The notes beneath the pieces were generated by a model. The model saw only the letters and a program-made list of their open reading frames with translations, was not told where the DNA came from and searched no databases. A DNA stretch of 64,000 nt from assembly GCA_016931995.1 (NCBI GenBank), contig JAFGDS010000142.1:62001-126000 (forward strand). The letters are read 5' to 3'. Within the stretch, counting starts at the first letter, position 1. Every line of letters starts with the position of its first letter. The stretch is from Pirellulales bacterium. Lineage in GTDB: Bacteria > Planctomycetota > Planctomycetia > Pirellulales > Thermoguttaceae. Shown here in pieces: positions 18,101-26,075 of the stretch. Made by a program: the position numbers and the translations under genes.

Positions 18101-18437
18101 ACCGCTCTTGGCTCTCCAGCGGGCTGCCTTGATAGACGACGTGGATGGTCTGGTCCGACTCGACCCGGCCGGTGTCCCAAAGGTCGCCCTGGTCGGCGGC
18201 GAGCTTCTCCGGCGAGCTGGCCACCAGCACGCGATACGCGGTCTGCCGTTGGCCGCGCTCGGGCGACACAACGATCCAGCTCAACCGCGGTTGGACCACG
18301 TCGATGCCCAGAGGATCGACAAGGTATTCGCATCGCAGCCGCCGCGGCGCCAGAGCGCCGCCGTCCTCCGCGGTCGCCCCGGTCGCGGCCGCGAGAACAG
18401 CAAGGAAGGGCAAGCTCAACATCCATCGGCTGGTCAT
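15162..18437 (-). CDS. Secreted alpha-L-rhamnosidase, GH78
   Basis: 1091 residues with a signal peptide (MTSRWMLSLPFLAVLAAATG). Two N-terminal beta modules begin at LRCEYLVDPLGIDVVQPRLSW, an inserted carbohydrate-binding-like module (about residues 160-300) carries KWVAVDLGKVQQIDAVKLYP, and then come the GH78 N-domain and the (alpha/alpha)6 barrel. Catalytic-region motifs are DCPQRGERLGWMGD and ATTIWERWDGY. It releases terminal L-rhamnose from pectin-like or glycan substrates outside the cytoplasm. The inserted binding module makes it longer than common 900-residue members. It lies upstream of the GntR operon on the same strand. Confidence 0.93.
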   Translation of the reverse strand: MTSRWMLSLPFLAVLAAATGATAEDGGALAPRRLRCEYLVDPLGIDVVQPRLSWIVVSPERGQRQTAYRVLVASSPEKLAADQGDLWDTGRVESDQTIHVVYQGSPLESQERCYWKVRVWDRQGQPSAWSEPASWSMGLLDPADWRAQWIAADVKPAGSPPRPSHNGFHSEIVATADVTKWVAVDLGKVQQIDAVKLYPAHPYDYADTPGFLFPVRFAIDVASAADFSDAKRVVDRTEADVANPGDKAMLFEFAATPGRYVRVTATRLAQRDPGVFAMALAEMDVLAEGNNVAEGATVTAGDSIEQGGWSRARLVDGQVKGDPGNAQITPQPVTVLRKDFALPGKIKRATAYVTGLGLYELWMNGHRVGDHLLAPEWTLYPKRLQYQTYDVTDLLREGDNAVGAMLAEGWYAGPLAFRTAMSQPVFRLLMRLEVEMADGTRQSIVSDGSWRGTTDGPIRASGIYAGETYDARMEMPGWNEPGFDAKGWKPVRVVPADAGKLVAQPNEPIRVTREIAPMSVSEPKPGVFVYDFGQNMVGWCRIKLAGPAGATVTTRHAEILNKDGTLFTANLGSGAQINRYTFRGDVEEVFEPRFTYHGFRYLEITGPDKAVPIENIVGRVFHSDAPDVGKIEFSEPLLNEIMRLVIWVQRANLESTPTDCPQRGERLGWMGDIQSFAQTAIFNMDMAAFFTKWIPDVRDSQADDGRFADFSPRMVDKGVQFTGVPAWGDAGTIVPWRVYQNYADERMLAQHFDAARRWVDYIHRNNPNLLWQKSRGNDYNDWLNGDTMTVEGYPKKGSAVPNEVFATAFFAHSTEIVAKMARVLGREAEAAEYGKLAKDIKKAFCEAYVAPDGKIHGDTQAGYAVALAFDMVDESMRPALMGHALAAIKRFNDHLSTGIQTTHRMMLELTRNGQHAEAYRLAMLRTVPSWGYMVEMGATTIWERWDGYVEGRGMNASGMNSLNHWALGAVGEWMWRNLAGIHPDETQPGFKHFLVRPLPVGNLKWVKARYDSIRGPIESRWEIADGRITLRVVVPANTMVTVYVPTRDPAKVTEGGQPVDSVAGIRRLDEKPADAAAFEVEPGTYEFVAPW

Positions 18438-18503
18438 CGTCGGGACCTCACATCACAAAGGTAGTTGGGCATTAAGAAGCCACGGCAAAAACACACAACA
18501 ACC

Positions 18504-18513
18504 TGTATGATAT
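18504..18513 (-). promoter_or_regulatory. Candidate GntR operator upstream of rhamnosidase gene
   Basis: TGTATGATAT, identical to the 10-mer at the gntR start, lies 67 bp upstream of the rhamnosidase ATG; TGTGAAGTGTGTGACA follows directly. This is the sort of place where a repressor would block transcription. Confidence 0.4.
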
Positions 18514-18713
18514 GTGAAGTGTGTGACAACTTCAAGGGGGTACCGAAAAACGGCCCATCCCCCCAAATACCCGCTTGAATACGAACTCGTGTCCCCTCGT
18601 CGGTATTGGCCATGGACACCCATGTGAGACGCCCCCTGGCACCAAAGCGGACGCTCAATCCAACACGAACTCAAGTGATATCGCGATCCACTTATTTTGT
18701 CAAAACACCCCAC

Positions 18714-18741
18714 TTGACCTGTCTTGCGTATCTGCTAAACA
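18714..18741 (+). promoter_or_regulatory. Possible sigma-70 promoter of the sigma-factor gene
   Basis: TTGACC (18714-18719) and TAAACA (18736-18741) are spaced by 16 bp, about 370 bp before the GTG start. The -10 match is only fair, so this is a weak call. Confidence 0.25.
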
Positions 18742-19110
18742 TTCCTTCCGTGGGGATGGGTGTCTTTTTCGCATCGGCCTGGCGGTCGCCGCGGATCGGG
18801 GAAGTCGTGGCCTGGCAACGACAAACGATCCGGCGGCCAAAGGGCGCGTCGGCACGTTGCCCCGTCGCAACGCCCGATGGGCGAGACGTTGTCTGGACGC
18901 GACACGCACGCACCAGCGGGCCGGCAGTCCGGGCGGGTGATTCGCCCTAAGTGCTTGCGATGTAGTCTCTTGCAGCTGCTCCGCCAGCCGCGGGGATGGA
19001 CTGGCACTGGAACTGCAAGCCAGAACGACCGGAAAGGGTTCGTTCGAGCCTATCCGGGGATGTATCTCCCCCGCCGCTTTGACGCTAGCTTCCGTGTTGA
19101 GGACCGCATT

Positions 19111-20760
19111 GTGACCCGACCCCGCGTGAAGACGGCCGACAAGTCGGCCCGGCGCTCCCCCGCGACTTCGTTCAACAGCGTCCCGTCGCGCAACGGAAAT
19201 GGCCGTGCGTCGCGCAAGTCCGCCGCGCCGCCGCGCCAAACGGTCCGCGTGCTGGACGAAGACGACCTGGGCGAATCCGAGGAGTATTCGGCCGACGAGC
19301 ACGGCCCCGCGGTCGACGAGACCGATCACATCGACGATCCCGTGCGGATCTATCTGATGCAGATGGGCGAGATCCCCCTTCTCAATCGTCAGGAGGAAGT
19401 CGGCGCCGCCCAGCGGATCGAAAAGGCCCGTCGGCGCTTCCGCCACAGTATGTTGGCAACCGATTACGTGCTGCACGCGGCCATGGAGCTTTTGGAGCAG
19501 ATCCGCGACGGGCGGCTGCGCCTCGACCGGACGGTCGAGGTCTCGGTGACCAACGTCCGCCAGAAGCGGCGGATCCTCCGCCTCTTGGGGCCCAACCTGC
19601 ACACGCTCGGCCATCTCCTCTGCCGCAACCAGGAAGACTTCCGCGTGGTTCGCGACGGGCGGATCCCGATGTCGCAGCGGCAGGCCGCGTGGCACCGGCT
19701 CATCCGGCGCCGGTACAAGGCCGTGCGACTCATCGAGGAATTCGGCCTGCGGCTGCAACGTCTTCAGCCGCTCCTGGAGAAGCTCCACCGGATCGCCGAG
19801 CGGATGGACTGCCTCATCACCCAATGGCGCGAACTCCGCGACGTGCCCGAGAACGCCCAACGGCGAGACGAGATCCGCTCCGAGCTCTCCTATCTCATGC
19901 GGATCACTCTGGAAACGCCCGCCACGCTGCGGCGGCGGATCCACAAGAACGTCGAGCTTCGCAAGGAGTACGAGGCCGCCCGGCGAAGCCTTTCGGCCGG
20001 CAACCTCCGGCTGGTCGTGTCGATCGCCAAGCGCTACCGCAACCGTGGGCTGAGCTTCCTGGATCTGATTCAGGAGGGCAATACCGGCCTCATGCGGGCG
20101 GTCGAAAAATTCGAGCATCGCCGCGGCTATAAGTTTTCGACCTACGCGACGTGGTGGATCCGCCAGGCGATCACCCGGGCAATCGCCGACCAAAGCCGCA
20201 CGATCCGCGTGCCCGTCCACATGATCGAAACCATGAGCAAGGTCCGCACGGTCACGCGGGATCTCGTCCAGCGGAACGGCTGCGAGCCGACGCTGGAGGA
20301 AACCGCCCGCGCGGCGGGTTTGAGCGTCGAGGAAGCCACCGCCGCCATGCAGATGAGCCACCAGCCGCTCTCGCTCGACCAACCGGTGGGCGATCACGAC
20401 GACAGCTACTTCGGCGAATTCCTGCAGGACCACCGCGAGGAAGACCCCCTGCACGACATCAACCGCGAGTCGCTCCGGTCGCGGATCGCCGGCGTCCTGA
20501 GCGCGCTGACGTATCGCGAGCGGGAGATCATCCGCCTGCGTTACGGCCTGGCCGACGGCTACGCCTACACGCTCGAGGAGGTCGGCAAGATCTTCTCCGT
20601 CACCCGCGAGCGCGTCCGCCAGATCGAATCGAAGGCGGTCCGCAAGCTGCAACACCCCATCCGCTCCCGCCGGCTGTCGAGCTTCCTCGATCGCTCGGTC
20701 GTGCTGCCGCCCCTGACGGCCTCGCCGGGCGACGCGACCTTGCCGGTCGAGGGCGTGTGA
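19111..20760 (+). CDS. rpoD: RNA polymerase sigma-70 factor, RpoD type
   Basis: 549 residues from the GTG at 19111, which has GAGGA six bases before it. A longer frame reaches 18760 but its product is not protein-like. An acidic/basic variable N-terminus is followed by region 1.2 ([20 protein letters not shown]), a non-conserved insert, region 2 ([20 protein letters not shown], then [20 protein letters not shown] and [17 protein letters not shown]), region 3 ([12 protein letters not shown]) and region 4.2 ([20 protein letters not shown]). It directs polymerase to -35/-10 promoters. Size and domains fit a housekeeping or group 2 factor; planctomycetes often have several, so the exact symbol is uncertain. 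Confidence 0.88.
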   Translation: MTRPRVKTADKSARRSPATSFNSVPSRNGNGRASRKSAAPPRQTVRVLDEDDLGESEEYSADEHGPAVDETDHIDDPVRIYLMQMGEIPLLNRQEEVGAAQRIEKARRRFRHSMLATDYVLHAAMELLEQIRDGRLRLDRTVEVSVTNVRQKRRILRLLGPNLHTLGHLLCRNQEDFRVVRDGRIPMSQRQAAWHRLIRRRYKAVRLIEEFGLRLQRLQPLLEKLHRIAERMDCLITQWRELRDVPENAQRRDEIRSELSYLMRITLETPATLRRRIHKNVELRKEYEAARRSLSAGNLRLVVSIAKRYRNRGLSFLDLIQEGNTGLMRAVEKFEHRRGYKFSTYATWWIRQAITRAIADQSRTIRVPVHMIETMSKVRTVTRDLVQRNGCEPTLEETARAAGLSVEEATAAMQMSHQPLSLDQPVGDHDDSYFGEFLQDHREEDPLHDINRESLRSRIAGVLSALTYREREIIRLRYGLADGYAYTLEEVGKIFSVTRERVRQIESKAVRKLQHPIRSRRLSSFLDRSVVLPPLTASPGDATLPVEGV

Positions 20761-20819
20761 AAGCCCTCGAGCCCTGCTCGTTCCCGTGGGAGGCGACTCC
20801 CGTCGCCGATCAACGGCGG

Positions 20820-21036
20820 TTGCCCCAAAGGGGCTTCGTAGGTTAGCCCAGGGTTGCGGCGTCAGCCGCTACCCTGGGACGCCGTGCCGCGCCACCGTGT
20901 CCAACCCCAAAGGGGTTGCGTAAGGACGCCGAATACAAAACCCCGTTGGGGTTTTTCGTGGGTAGGGGCCGCAATCCCAGGGTAGCCGCGTACCGCGGCA
21001 ACCCTGGGCTAACCTACTAAGCCCCTTCGGGGCAAA
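20820..21036. repeat. 217-bp element with 60-bp nested inverted arms
   Basis: The left arm (20820-20879) and right arm (20975-21036) match as inverted repeats over about 60 bp with few mismatches. Each arm contains its own smaller palindromes (GCCCCAAAGGGGC and CCCAGGG...CCCTGGG). The middle holds further CCCC...GGGG pairs. It lies just after the sigma-factor gene, so it could act as a terminator, but its structure resembles a miniature inverted-repeat element. A sibling of similar build is at 58517-58698. Confidence 0.8.
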
Positions 21037-21252
21037 CCTCTGCGTCGCGTCCAGAAAGCTGCCCAGCTTCCCCCGTTACCCGAGCTGTCCTCTCATCACG
21101 CTGGGTGAAGGAAACGGGGGCATGCCTTCGCGAATCCGCCCGCCAAGCATGTTGCAGGCATACAATCTGAGTAGATGGAATTGCTGAATGACTGGCAAAT
21201 CTCTTGCCGACATATCCGATGAACCTTGAATACCAGCATTACAGGCAGACTC

Positions 21253-21858
21253 ATGGGCCTCCCAGGACTAACCGGAAGATTTGGGGCTCTCCTCGCGGAC
21301 CCTCCGTGGAGGTTCGACAACCGCACTGGAAAGGTTGCCCCTGAGCATCAAAGGCTCCGTCGCTATCGCACGATGTCGCACGACGAAATCTGCGACATGC
21401 CTATCGGTCCCCACTGTGCGGAAAGGAGCCACTTGTACCTTTGGGTTCCAAATGCGCTGTTGAAAGAGGGCCTTGACGTGTTGGATGCGTGGGGCTTCAC
21501 GTACAAAACCAATATCGTCTGGTATAAGATCCGCAAGGACGGCGGTCCCGACGGGCGCGGCGTAGGCTTTTACTTCCGCAACGTGACGGAGGTTGTTCTC
21601 TTCGGCGTCCGCGGTTCATTGCGAACCTTGGCACCGGGACGCCGTCAAGTGAATGTCGTGGAGTCACGCAAGCGAGAGCATTCCCGAAAGCCGGATGAGT
21701 TGTACGACATTATAGAGGGCTGTAGCCCGGGCCCTTACCTTGAACTGTTCGCAAGGGCTCCACGAAATGGTTGGAGGTCGTGGGGTGACGAGGCGGAGAC
21801 CTATCTGCAGACCCGAAGGTTCATTCCGGGCTATTCGGGCAAGGAGAAGACTGCATAG
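21253..21858 (+). CDS. MT-A70 family N6-adenine methyltransferase
   Basis: 201 residues from the ATG at 21253. The catalytic motif is DPPW in GALLADPPWRFDNRTG near residue 17; SHLYLWVPNALLKEGLDVLD, the GFTYKTNIVWYKI segment and KPDELYDIIEGCSPGPYLEL(F) follow in the family order. It transfers a methyl group from S-adenosylmethionine to adenine N6, in bacteria usually in DNA. Its base composition is clearly lower in GC than the flanking genes. Its stop is 10 bp from the stop of the convergent unknown gene, an arrangement seen for restriction-modification or orphan methyltransferase cassettes. Target sequence unknown. Confidence 0.88.
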   Translation: MGLPGLTGRFGALLADPPWRFDNRTGKVAPEHQRLRRYRTMSHDEICDMPIGPHCAERSHLYLWVPNALLKEGLDVLDAWGFTYKTNIVWYKIRKDGGPDGRGVGFYFRNVTEVVLFGVRGSLRTLAPGRRQVNVVESRKREHSRKPDELYDIIEGCSPGPYLELFARAPRNGWRSWGDEAETYLQTRRFIPGYSGKEKTA

Positions 21859-21868
21859 CGATCCGTCT

Positions 21869-22522
21869 CTACCGTGGCTTCCTGGGCTTCCCGCTGATCC
21901 AGCGAGAGAATTGGCGTTCAGTAAGTCCCAAGACCTTGTGGAACTCCATCTGAACGCATTGCTGAGCCAGTGGCAGATCTGGTGAGACTCTGTATTGATC
22001 GGGATCTCGCCACGCACATCGCTGCAGTTTGGCACGCATCAACTGGCCGACCAGATCCCCATCGTCGCGAAGCTCCTCGACGATCCTCGTCATATCGTAT
22101 CCGATTTGGTGGGCCCCTCGGCTGTATTCGCAAAGGCCGAGGCTCGCCATCGCAAATTGCAGATTCGTGAATTCCTTCTCGGTAAGATCCTGACGGAGGA
22201 TTGTCCCCGTTGCGGCACCATGTCCGGCCTCCAAGAACGTCTCGATGAGCCGTTGATGGGCAAACACAATCGCAACGAAGGTGAATGCCTGGACCTTTCT
22301 CTGCCCACGAAGACGGACTTCATCCCAGAACGCGGGCACCATGCCCGTCCGTAGGTCCGCACAAAGAACGTTCGCGACCTGCGAACGCACCAAGTTCACA
22401 CCATGATGTGTGCCTCTAACATGCTCCAGCATCTCGCTGCTTTTGTGCGCGGCAACGATCGTGGCAATCTTCATGTACCCATTTTTGGTCAATGAGACCC
22501 GCAGATTGTCAAGTTCAACCAT
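21869..22522 (-). CDS. Unknown protein facing the MT-A70 gene
   Basis: 217 residues from the ATG at 22522, which has GGGAG six bases upstream. No family recognised. It is predicted soluble and mostly helical, with MKIATIVAAHKSSEMLEHV and LTEKEFTNLQFAMASLGLCE. The C-terminus VLGLTERQFSRWISGKPRKPR could be a helix-turn-helix followed by a basic tail. GC content is low, as for the neighbour. Three evenly spaced palindromes lie 30-90 bp upstream. It could be a restriction enzyme partner, a controller or an unrelated cargo protein; the sequence does not decide. Confidence 0.7.
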   Translation of the reverse strand: MVELDNLRVSLTKNGYMKIATIVAAHKSSEMLEHVRGTHHGVNLVRSQVANVLCADLRTGMVPAFWDEVRLRGQRKVQAFTFVAIVFAHQRLIETFLEAGHGAATGTILRQDLTEKEFTNLQFAMASLGLCEYSRGAHQIGYDMTRIVEELRDDGDLVGQLMRAKLQRCAWRDPDQYRVSPDLPLAQQCVQMEFHKVLGLTERQFSRWISGKPRKPR

Positions 22523-22552
22523 GACACACTCCCTTTGGCAAGAACGTAGTCC

Positions 22553-22609
22553 GAATCCCACTCGGATTCAGAATATCCCTATTGGATTCAGTGTATCCCG
22601 TTAGGATAC
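22553..22609 (-). promoter_or_regulatory. Three 17-bp palindromes at exact 20-bp spacing
   Basis: GAATCC-N5-GGATTC (22553-22569), ATATCC-N5-GGATTC (22573-22589) and GTATCC-N5-GGATAC (22593-22609) are separated by AGA and AGT. The first and third have perfect six-base arms. Centres are 20 bp apart, two helical turns, so dimers could line up on one face. The array lies just upstream of the unknown gene and probably covers its promoter. Confidence 0.8.
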
Positions 22610-22685
22610 GGTCAGCAAGTGCCCGAACTGGCCACTGTAACCCGGGAACTAGGCCGGCTTCGCCGGGCGCAGGCCTGGCGGAAAA

Positions 22686-22713
22686 CACTGCTGGACAAGC
22701 CAGCAGTGGCACC
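22686..22713. repeat. Single CACTGCTGGACAAGCCAGCA repeat
   Basis: One full copy of the palindrome family also found at 984, 40959, 54612 and 57030, upstream of the aldolase gene. Confidence 0.85.
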
Positions 22714-22868
22714 CAAGGGGCAGTCAAACTCACCTTTACCCCCTGACCCGCTGCCCGGCAGGTTGTATAGTCTCTTATTGGGATGCTTTGGGGTAACTAG
22801 CGAGAATCGGCAAGTTTATTCCCCTCTGCATGGGGATTACGGGCGACGGGAACGCCAGGAATTCGCGG

Positions 22869-23882
22869 ATGAAAGCCAAAATCGAAGGCATCTTCACCCC
22901 CCATATGGTCCCCTTGGACACGCAGGGGAAGATCTGCGAGATGGAGCTGCGGCGGTACGTCGAGTGGCTCATCGGCAAGGGGGTTCACGGGCTGTATCCC
23001 AACGGATCGACCGGCGAGTTCGTCCGGTTCTCGCCCGACGAGCGCCGGCGGATCGTCAAGATCGTCTGCGAGCAAGCCGGCGGGCGGGTGCCCGTGCTGG
23101 CTGGGGCCGCTGAGGCCACGGTCCGCGAAACGATCGACGCCTGCCAAACCTACGCCGAGTACGGCGCCCGGGCGGTGGCCATCGTCTCGCCGTTTTACTA
23201 CAAGCTTTGTCCGGAATCCGTCTACGCCTACTTCCGCGAGATCGCCCTGAACAGTCCGATCGACGTGACGCTCTACAACATCCCCATGTTCGCCAGCCCG
23301 ATCGACGTGCCGACGATCCGCCGGCTGGCCGAGTTCGAGCGGATCGTGGGCATCAAGGACTCGTCGGGCGACGTGCCGTTTATGATGCGAATGATCCGCG
23401 CGGTGCAGCCGATCCGTCCGGACTTCGTGTTCCTCACCGGTTGGGAGCTGGTCCTGGTGCCCATGCTCTTGTTGGGCTGCCACGGCGGCACAAACGCCAT
23501 CAGCGGGGTGGTGCCTGAGGCCACGCGCCGGCTGTTCGACCTGGTCCGCGCCGGCGCGATCGCCGAGGCGATGACGCTGCAGTACCGCCTCTTGGAACTG
23601 TTCGACGCGATGCTCTACTCGGCCGATTTCCCCGAAGGATTTCGCGCGGGCGTCGAGCTTCGCGGGTTTTCGATGGGCCAAAGCCGCCAGCCGATGAGCG
23701 CCGAGCAGCGGATCGACCGGGCGGGTCTGCAGCGGGTGTTGCAGTGCATCCTGGCGGACTTTGGCTTTGTCGAGGCGCCGGCGGAGGGCTGCCCGCCGCG
23801 GTCCGGCGCAATCGAGCGGGACCGCGTCGCGCAGATCACCGCCAGCGTGATCCATGAGCTTCGTCAGCGGGGTGCTCTGTGA
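22869..23882 (+). CDS. DapA/NAL-family lyase with C-terminal encapsulation-like helix
   Basis: 337 residues from the ATG at 22869 (AGGAA upstream). Class I aldolase of the dihydrodipicolinate synthase / N-acetylneuraminate lyase family: GSTGEF at 46-51, Tyr136 in LYNIP, Schiff-base Lys163 in GIKDSSGD. Members make or split pyruvate-containing compounds, including 2-keto-3-deoxy sugar acids. About 45 residues longer than usual: after a Pro/Gly linker (302-314) comes an amphipathic helix [17 protein letters not shown], like the peptides that carry enzymes to microcompartments. It overlaps the BMC shell gene by 4 bp, and rhaA follows. I infer an aldolase giving pyruvate plus an aldehyde, possibly lactaldehyde; substrate unproven. 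Confidence 0.85.
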   Translation: MKAKIEGIFTPHMVPLDTQGKICEMELRRYVEWLIGKGVHGLYPNGSTGEFVRFSPDERRRIVKIVCEQAGGRVPVLAGAAEATVRETIDACQTYAEYGARAVAIVSPFYYKLCPESVYAYFREIALNSPIDVTLYNIPMFASPIDVPTIRRLAEFERIVGIKDSSGDVPFMMRMIRAVQPIRPDFVFLTGWELVLVPMLLLGCHGGTNAISGVVPEATRRLFDLVRAGAIAEAMTLQYRLLELFDAMLYSADFPEGFRAGVELRGFSMGQSRQPMSAEQRIDRAGLQRVLQCILADFGFVEAPAEGCPPRSGAIERDRVAQITASVIHELRQRGAL

Positions 23883-24526
23883 ACGAGGCCCTGGGCGTGC
23901 TCGAAACGATCGGCTTGACGCCGGCCATGGCCGCCTTGGACGCCATGGAGAAGACGGCCCCGATCCGCGTCGTGCAAAGCGAGCTGAACGACGCGCCCGG
24001 CGTGGTCATCAAGATCGCGGGCAAGGTCGAGGCGGTCGAGGCGGCCGTGGCCGCGGGCTACCGTGTGGCCGAGCAGATGGGCGGCCAGCCGATCCGCGAC
24101 GTGATCGCGCGGCCGGATGCGGTCGCCTGGCAAGCCATCCACTCCCCGCGAGAATTCAATCCACTCATCCAACAAGACGCGGTGTTCTTCGCCCAATACG
24201 AGGCCGTGAACGCCCAATCGCAAAACAAAGGGTCTCCCGCCATGCAAAAGGGTTCGATCGCGCTGGGCTTCATCGAAACGCAGGGCTTCACGGCCGTCTT
24301 CGAAGCCATCGATACGGCCTGCAAGGCGGCCAACGTCGAGGTGGTGGGCAAGGAGAAGCTCGGCGGCGGCTACGTGACGATCGTCATTCAGGGCGACCTG
24401 GCGGCGGTGACGGCCGCGGTCGAGGCGGGCCGTCAGAAGGTCGAGGGTCTCGGCAAACTCATTGCCGCCCACGTCCTGGCCCGCCCAAGCCCCGCGGTGC
24501 TGGCCTTGCTTCCCAAGGCGATCTGA
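23879..24526 (+). CDS. Tandem-BMC-domain microcompartment shell protein (BMC-T)
   Basis: 215 residues from the GTG at 23879, overlapping the aldolase stop (GTGA). It contains two BMC domains of normal topology: residues 4-85 ([20 protein letters not shown]) and 128-203 ([33 protein letters not shown]). They are joined by a 40-residue linker that is long for the family. Double-domain proteins form pseudohexameric trimers in microcompartment shells. The loops lining the centre (DAPGV in domain 1, LGGGY in domain 2) have no Cys, so a PduT-like iron-sulfur cluster is not expected. No single-domain shell or vertex (BMC-H, BMC-P) gene is in the window. Coupling to the aldolase implies a shared structure. 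Confidence 0.9.
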   Translation: MNEALGVLETIGLTPAMAALDAMEKTAPIRVVQSELNDAPGVVIKIAGKVEAVEAAVAAGYRVAEQMGGQPIRDVIARPDAVAWQAIHSPREFNPLIQQDAVFFAQYEAVNAQSQNKGSPAMQKGSIALGFIETQGFTAVFEAIDTACKAANVEVVGKEKLGGGYVTIVIQGDLAAVTAAVEAGRQKVEGLGKLIAAHVLARPSPAVLALLPKAI

Positions 24527-24564
24527 TCGCGCGGTTGAGTGCCACGGGCTTCGCCCTCCGCTGA

Positions 24565-24690
24565 GTGCCACTGGCTTTGCCAGTGTCGCGAAATGCCATC
24601 GGTGCCCCGACACAATCGTCATCCTGAGCGCAGCGAAGGATCTCGTTGGCCGGTCGGAAAGCGAGATCCTTCGCTGCGCTCAGGATGACG
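24565..24690. terminator. 29-bp perfect hairpin between BMC-T and rhaA stops
   Basis: Arms at 24617-24645 and 24662-24690 (beginning CGTCATCCTGAGCGCAGCG) are exact complements around a 16-base loop. A copy of GTGCCACTGGCTTTGCCAGT precedes at 24565. The position between two convergent stops suits two-way termination, yet both parts belong to dispersed repeat families. Confidence 0.7.
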
Positions 24691-24722
24691 TCGCGGCAAA
24701 CGGCGGATTCTCGGGCGGCCCA

Positions 24723-25988
24723 TCAACTCCGCCGCGAAAGCACGTCTTTCTCGTACTGGCGGGTTTCCATCATCCAGGCGGTGCCGACCGGGACGTCGTG
24801 TTTCAGGCAGTAGTAGTCCCACATGGCCCCGAAGGGAAGCGTCTTGAGTTCCTCCAACACGGCCAGCCGGGACGTGTAATCGCCGTCGGCCTCGAATTGC
24901 CTCAGCCGGGCCGTGGGCTCCAGCAGGGCGACGAGCAACTGGCGGATCATCGCGCGGGCGCCGATCGTCCACGCGGCGATCCGGTTGATGCTCGCGTCGA
25001 AGAAGTCGAGCCCGATGTGAACGCGGCCCAGGTAGTCGCCCCGGACCAGCTCCTCGGCGATCGCCCGCAGGTCGTCGGTGGCCGTGACCACGTGGTCGCT
25101 GTCCCAGCGGATGCCGCGGCTGACGTGCAGGAGGATTTCGTCGAGAAACGAGAGCACGGCGGGGATCTTGTCGGCGATCGACTCCGTCGGATGGAAGTGG
25201 CCCGAGTCGAGGCACAAAAGCTTTTTGTTCGCCACGGCATAGGCCAGATAGAACTCGTGCGATCCGACGACGTAGCTCTCCGAGCCGATGCCGAAGAGCT
25301 TGCTCTCGACCGAGTCGAGGTTGTGCGCCGGATCGATCGATTCGGCGAACACGGCGTCGAGCGATTCACGCAGGCGCTGGCGCGGGCCGCGGCGGTCGAT
25401 GGGGCTGTCCTTCATCCCGTCGGGGATCCACAGGTTGGTCACACAGGGCGTGCCGAGCTGCCGGCCCATCTCGGCCCCGATCCGGCGGCACGCCGCGCCG
25501 TGATCGATCCAGAACTTGCGGATCGACTCGTCGCGATGCGCCAGCGTGAACCCGTCGGCCGCTTTGGGGTGGGAGAAGAACGTCGGGTTGAAGTCCATCC
25601 CGATCTCGAGGTCCTTGGCCCAGTCGATCCAGCCCTGGAAGTGCGCCGGCTCGATCTGGTCCCGTTCGACCGCCGCGCCGCCGGCGTCCGGGTACATGGC
25701 GTGCAGGTTGAGCCGATGGCGTCCGGGCAGCAGTTCGAGCACTTTTTCGACGTCGCGGCGGAGTTCGTCCACGTTGCGGGCCTTGCCGGGATAGTTGCCC
25801 GTGGCCAGGATCCCGCCGCCGGAGAGCCCGCCGGGCCCCTCGAACCCGCCCACGTCGTCGCCCTGCCAGCAGTGCAGCGACACGGCCACACTCGCCAGCC
25901 GCCGCAGAGCCTGCTCCACGTCCACGCCGAACTCGGTGTACCGATCTTTGGCCAGGGCGTAGGCGCTTTCAATGGCGGATGAATTCAC
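24723..25988 (-). CDS. rhaA: L-rhamnose isomerase
   Basis: 421 residues, close to the 419 of the Escherichia coli enzyme. It begins at a GTG with AAGGAG eight bases upstream. It converts L-rhamnose to L-rhamnulose in the cytosol using divalent metal ions. Typical segments are [45 protein letters not shown] (metal/substrate site), [11 protein letters not shown] and [18 protein letters not shown]. The C-terminal VPVGTAWM is also conserved. It faces the BMC-T/aldolase pair; the kinase and rhamnulose-phosphate aldolase are not in the window. Confidence 0.94.
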   Translation of the reverse strand: MNSSAIESAYALAKDRYTEFGVDVEQALRRLASVAVSLHCWQGDDVGGFEGPGGLSGGGILATGNYPGKARNVDELRRDVEKVLELLPGRHRLNLHAMYPDAGGAAVERDQIEPAHFQGWIDWAKDLEIGMDFNPTFFSHPKAADGFTLAHRDESIRKFWIDHGAACRRIGAEMGRQLGTPCVTNLWIPDGMKDSPIDRRGPRQRLRESLDAVFAESIDPAHNLDSVESKLFGIGSESYVVGSHEFYLAYAVANKKLLCLDSGHFHPTESIADKIPAVLSFLDEILLHVSRGIRWDSDHVVTATDDLRAIAEELVRGDYLGRVHIGLDFFDASINRIAAWTIGARAMIRQLLVALLEPTARLRQFEADGDYTSRLAVLEELKTLPFGAMWDYYCLKHDVPVGTAWMMETRQYEKDVLSRRS

Positions 25989-26075
25989 CGGCGGTCTCCT
26001 TGTTGCGGGTCCCTCTTCGTAGGCAGCAAATCGCCCCGATTATCCGGCGATCCGACGGAACGTTCAAGTGGAGGG

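Larger units (their letters stand above)
18438..19110. other. Intergenic region between rhamnosidase and sigma-factor genes
   Basis: About 670 bp of unusually AT-richer DNA around 18440-18740 holding the divergent promoters. Short frames here do not look like proteins. Two regulatory candidates inside are listed separately. Confidence 0.6.

Noticed and set aside
18700-20655. 651-codon reverse frame
   Set aside because: It is antisense to the sigma-factor gene, whose motifs are unmistakable.
23879-24244. Two separate single-domain shell genes
   Set aside because: No stop separates the two BMC domains, and the internal ATG at codon 122 has no convincing ribosome site; one tandem protein is simpler.
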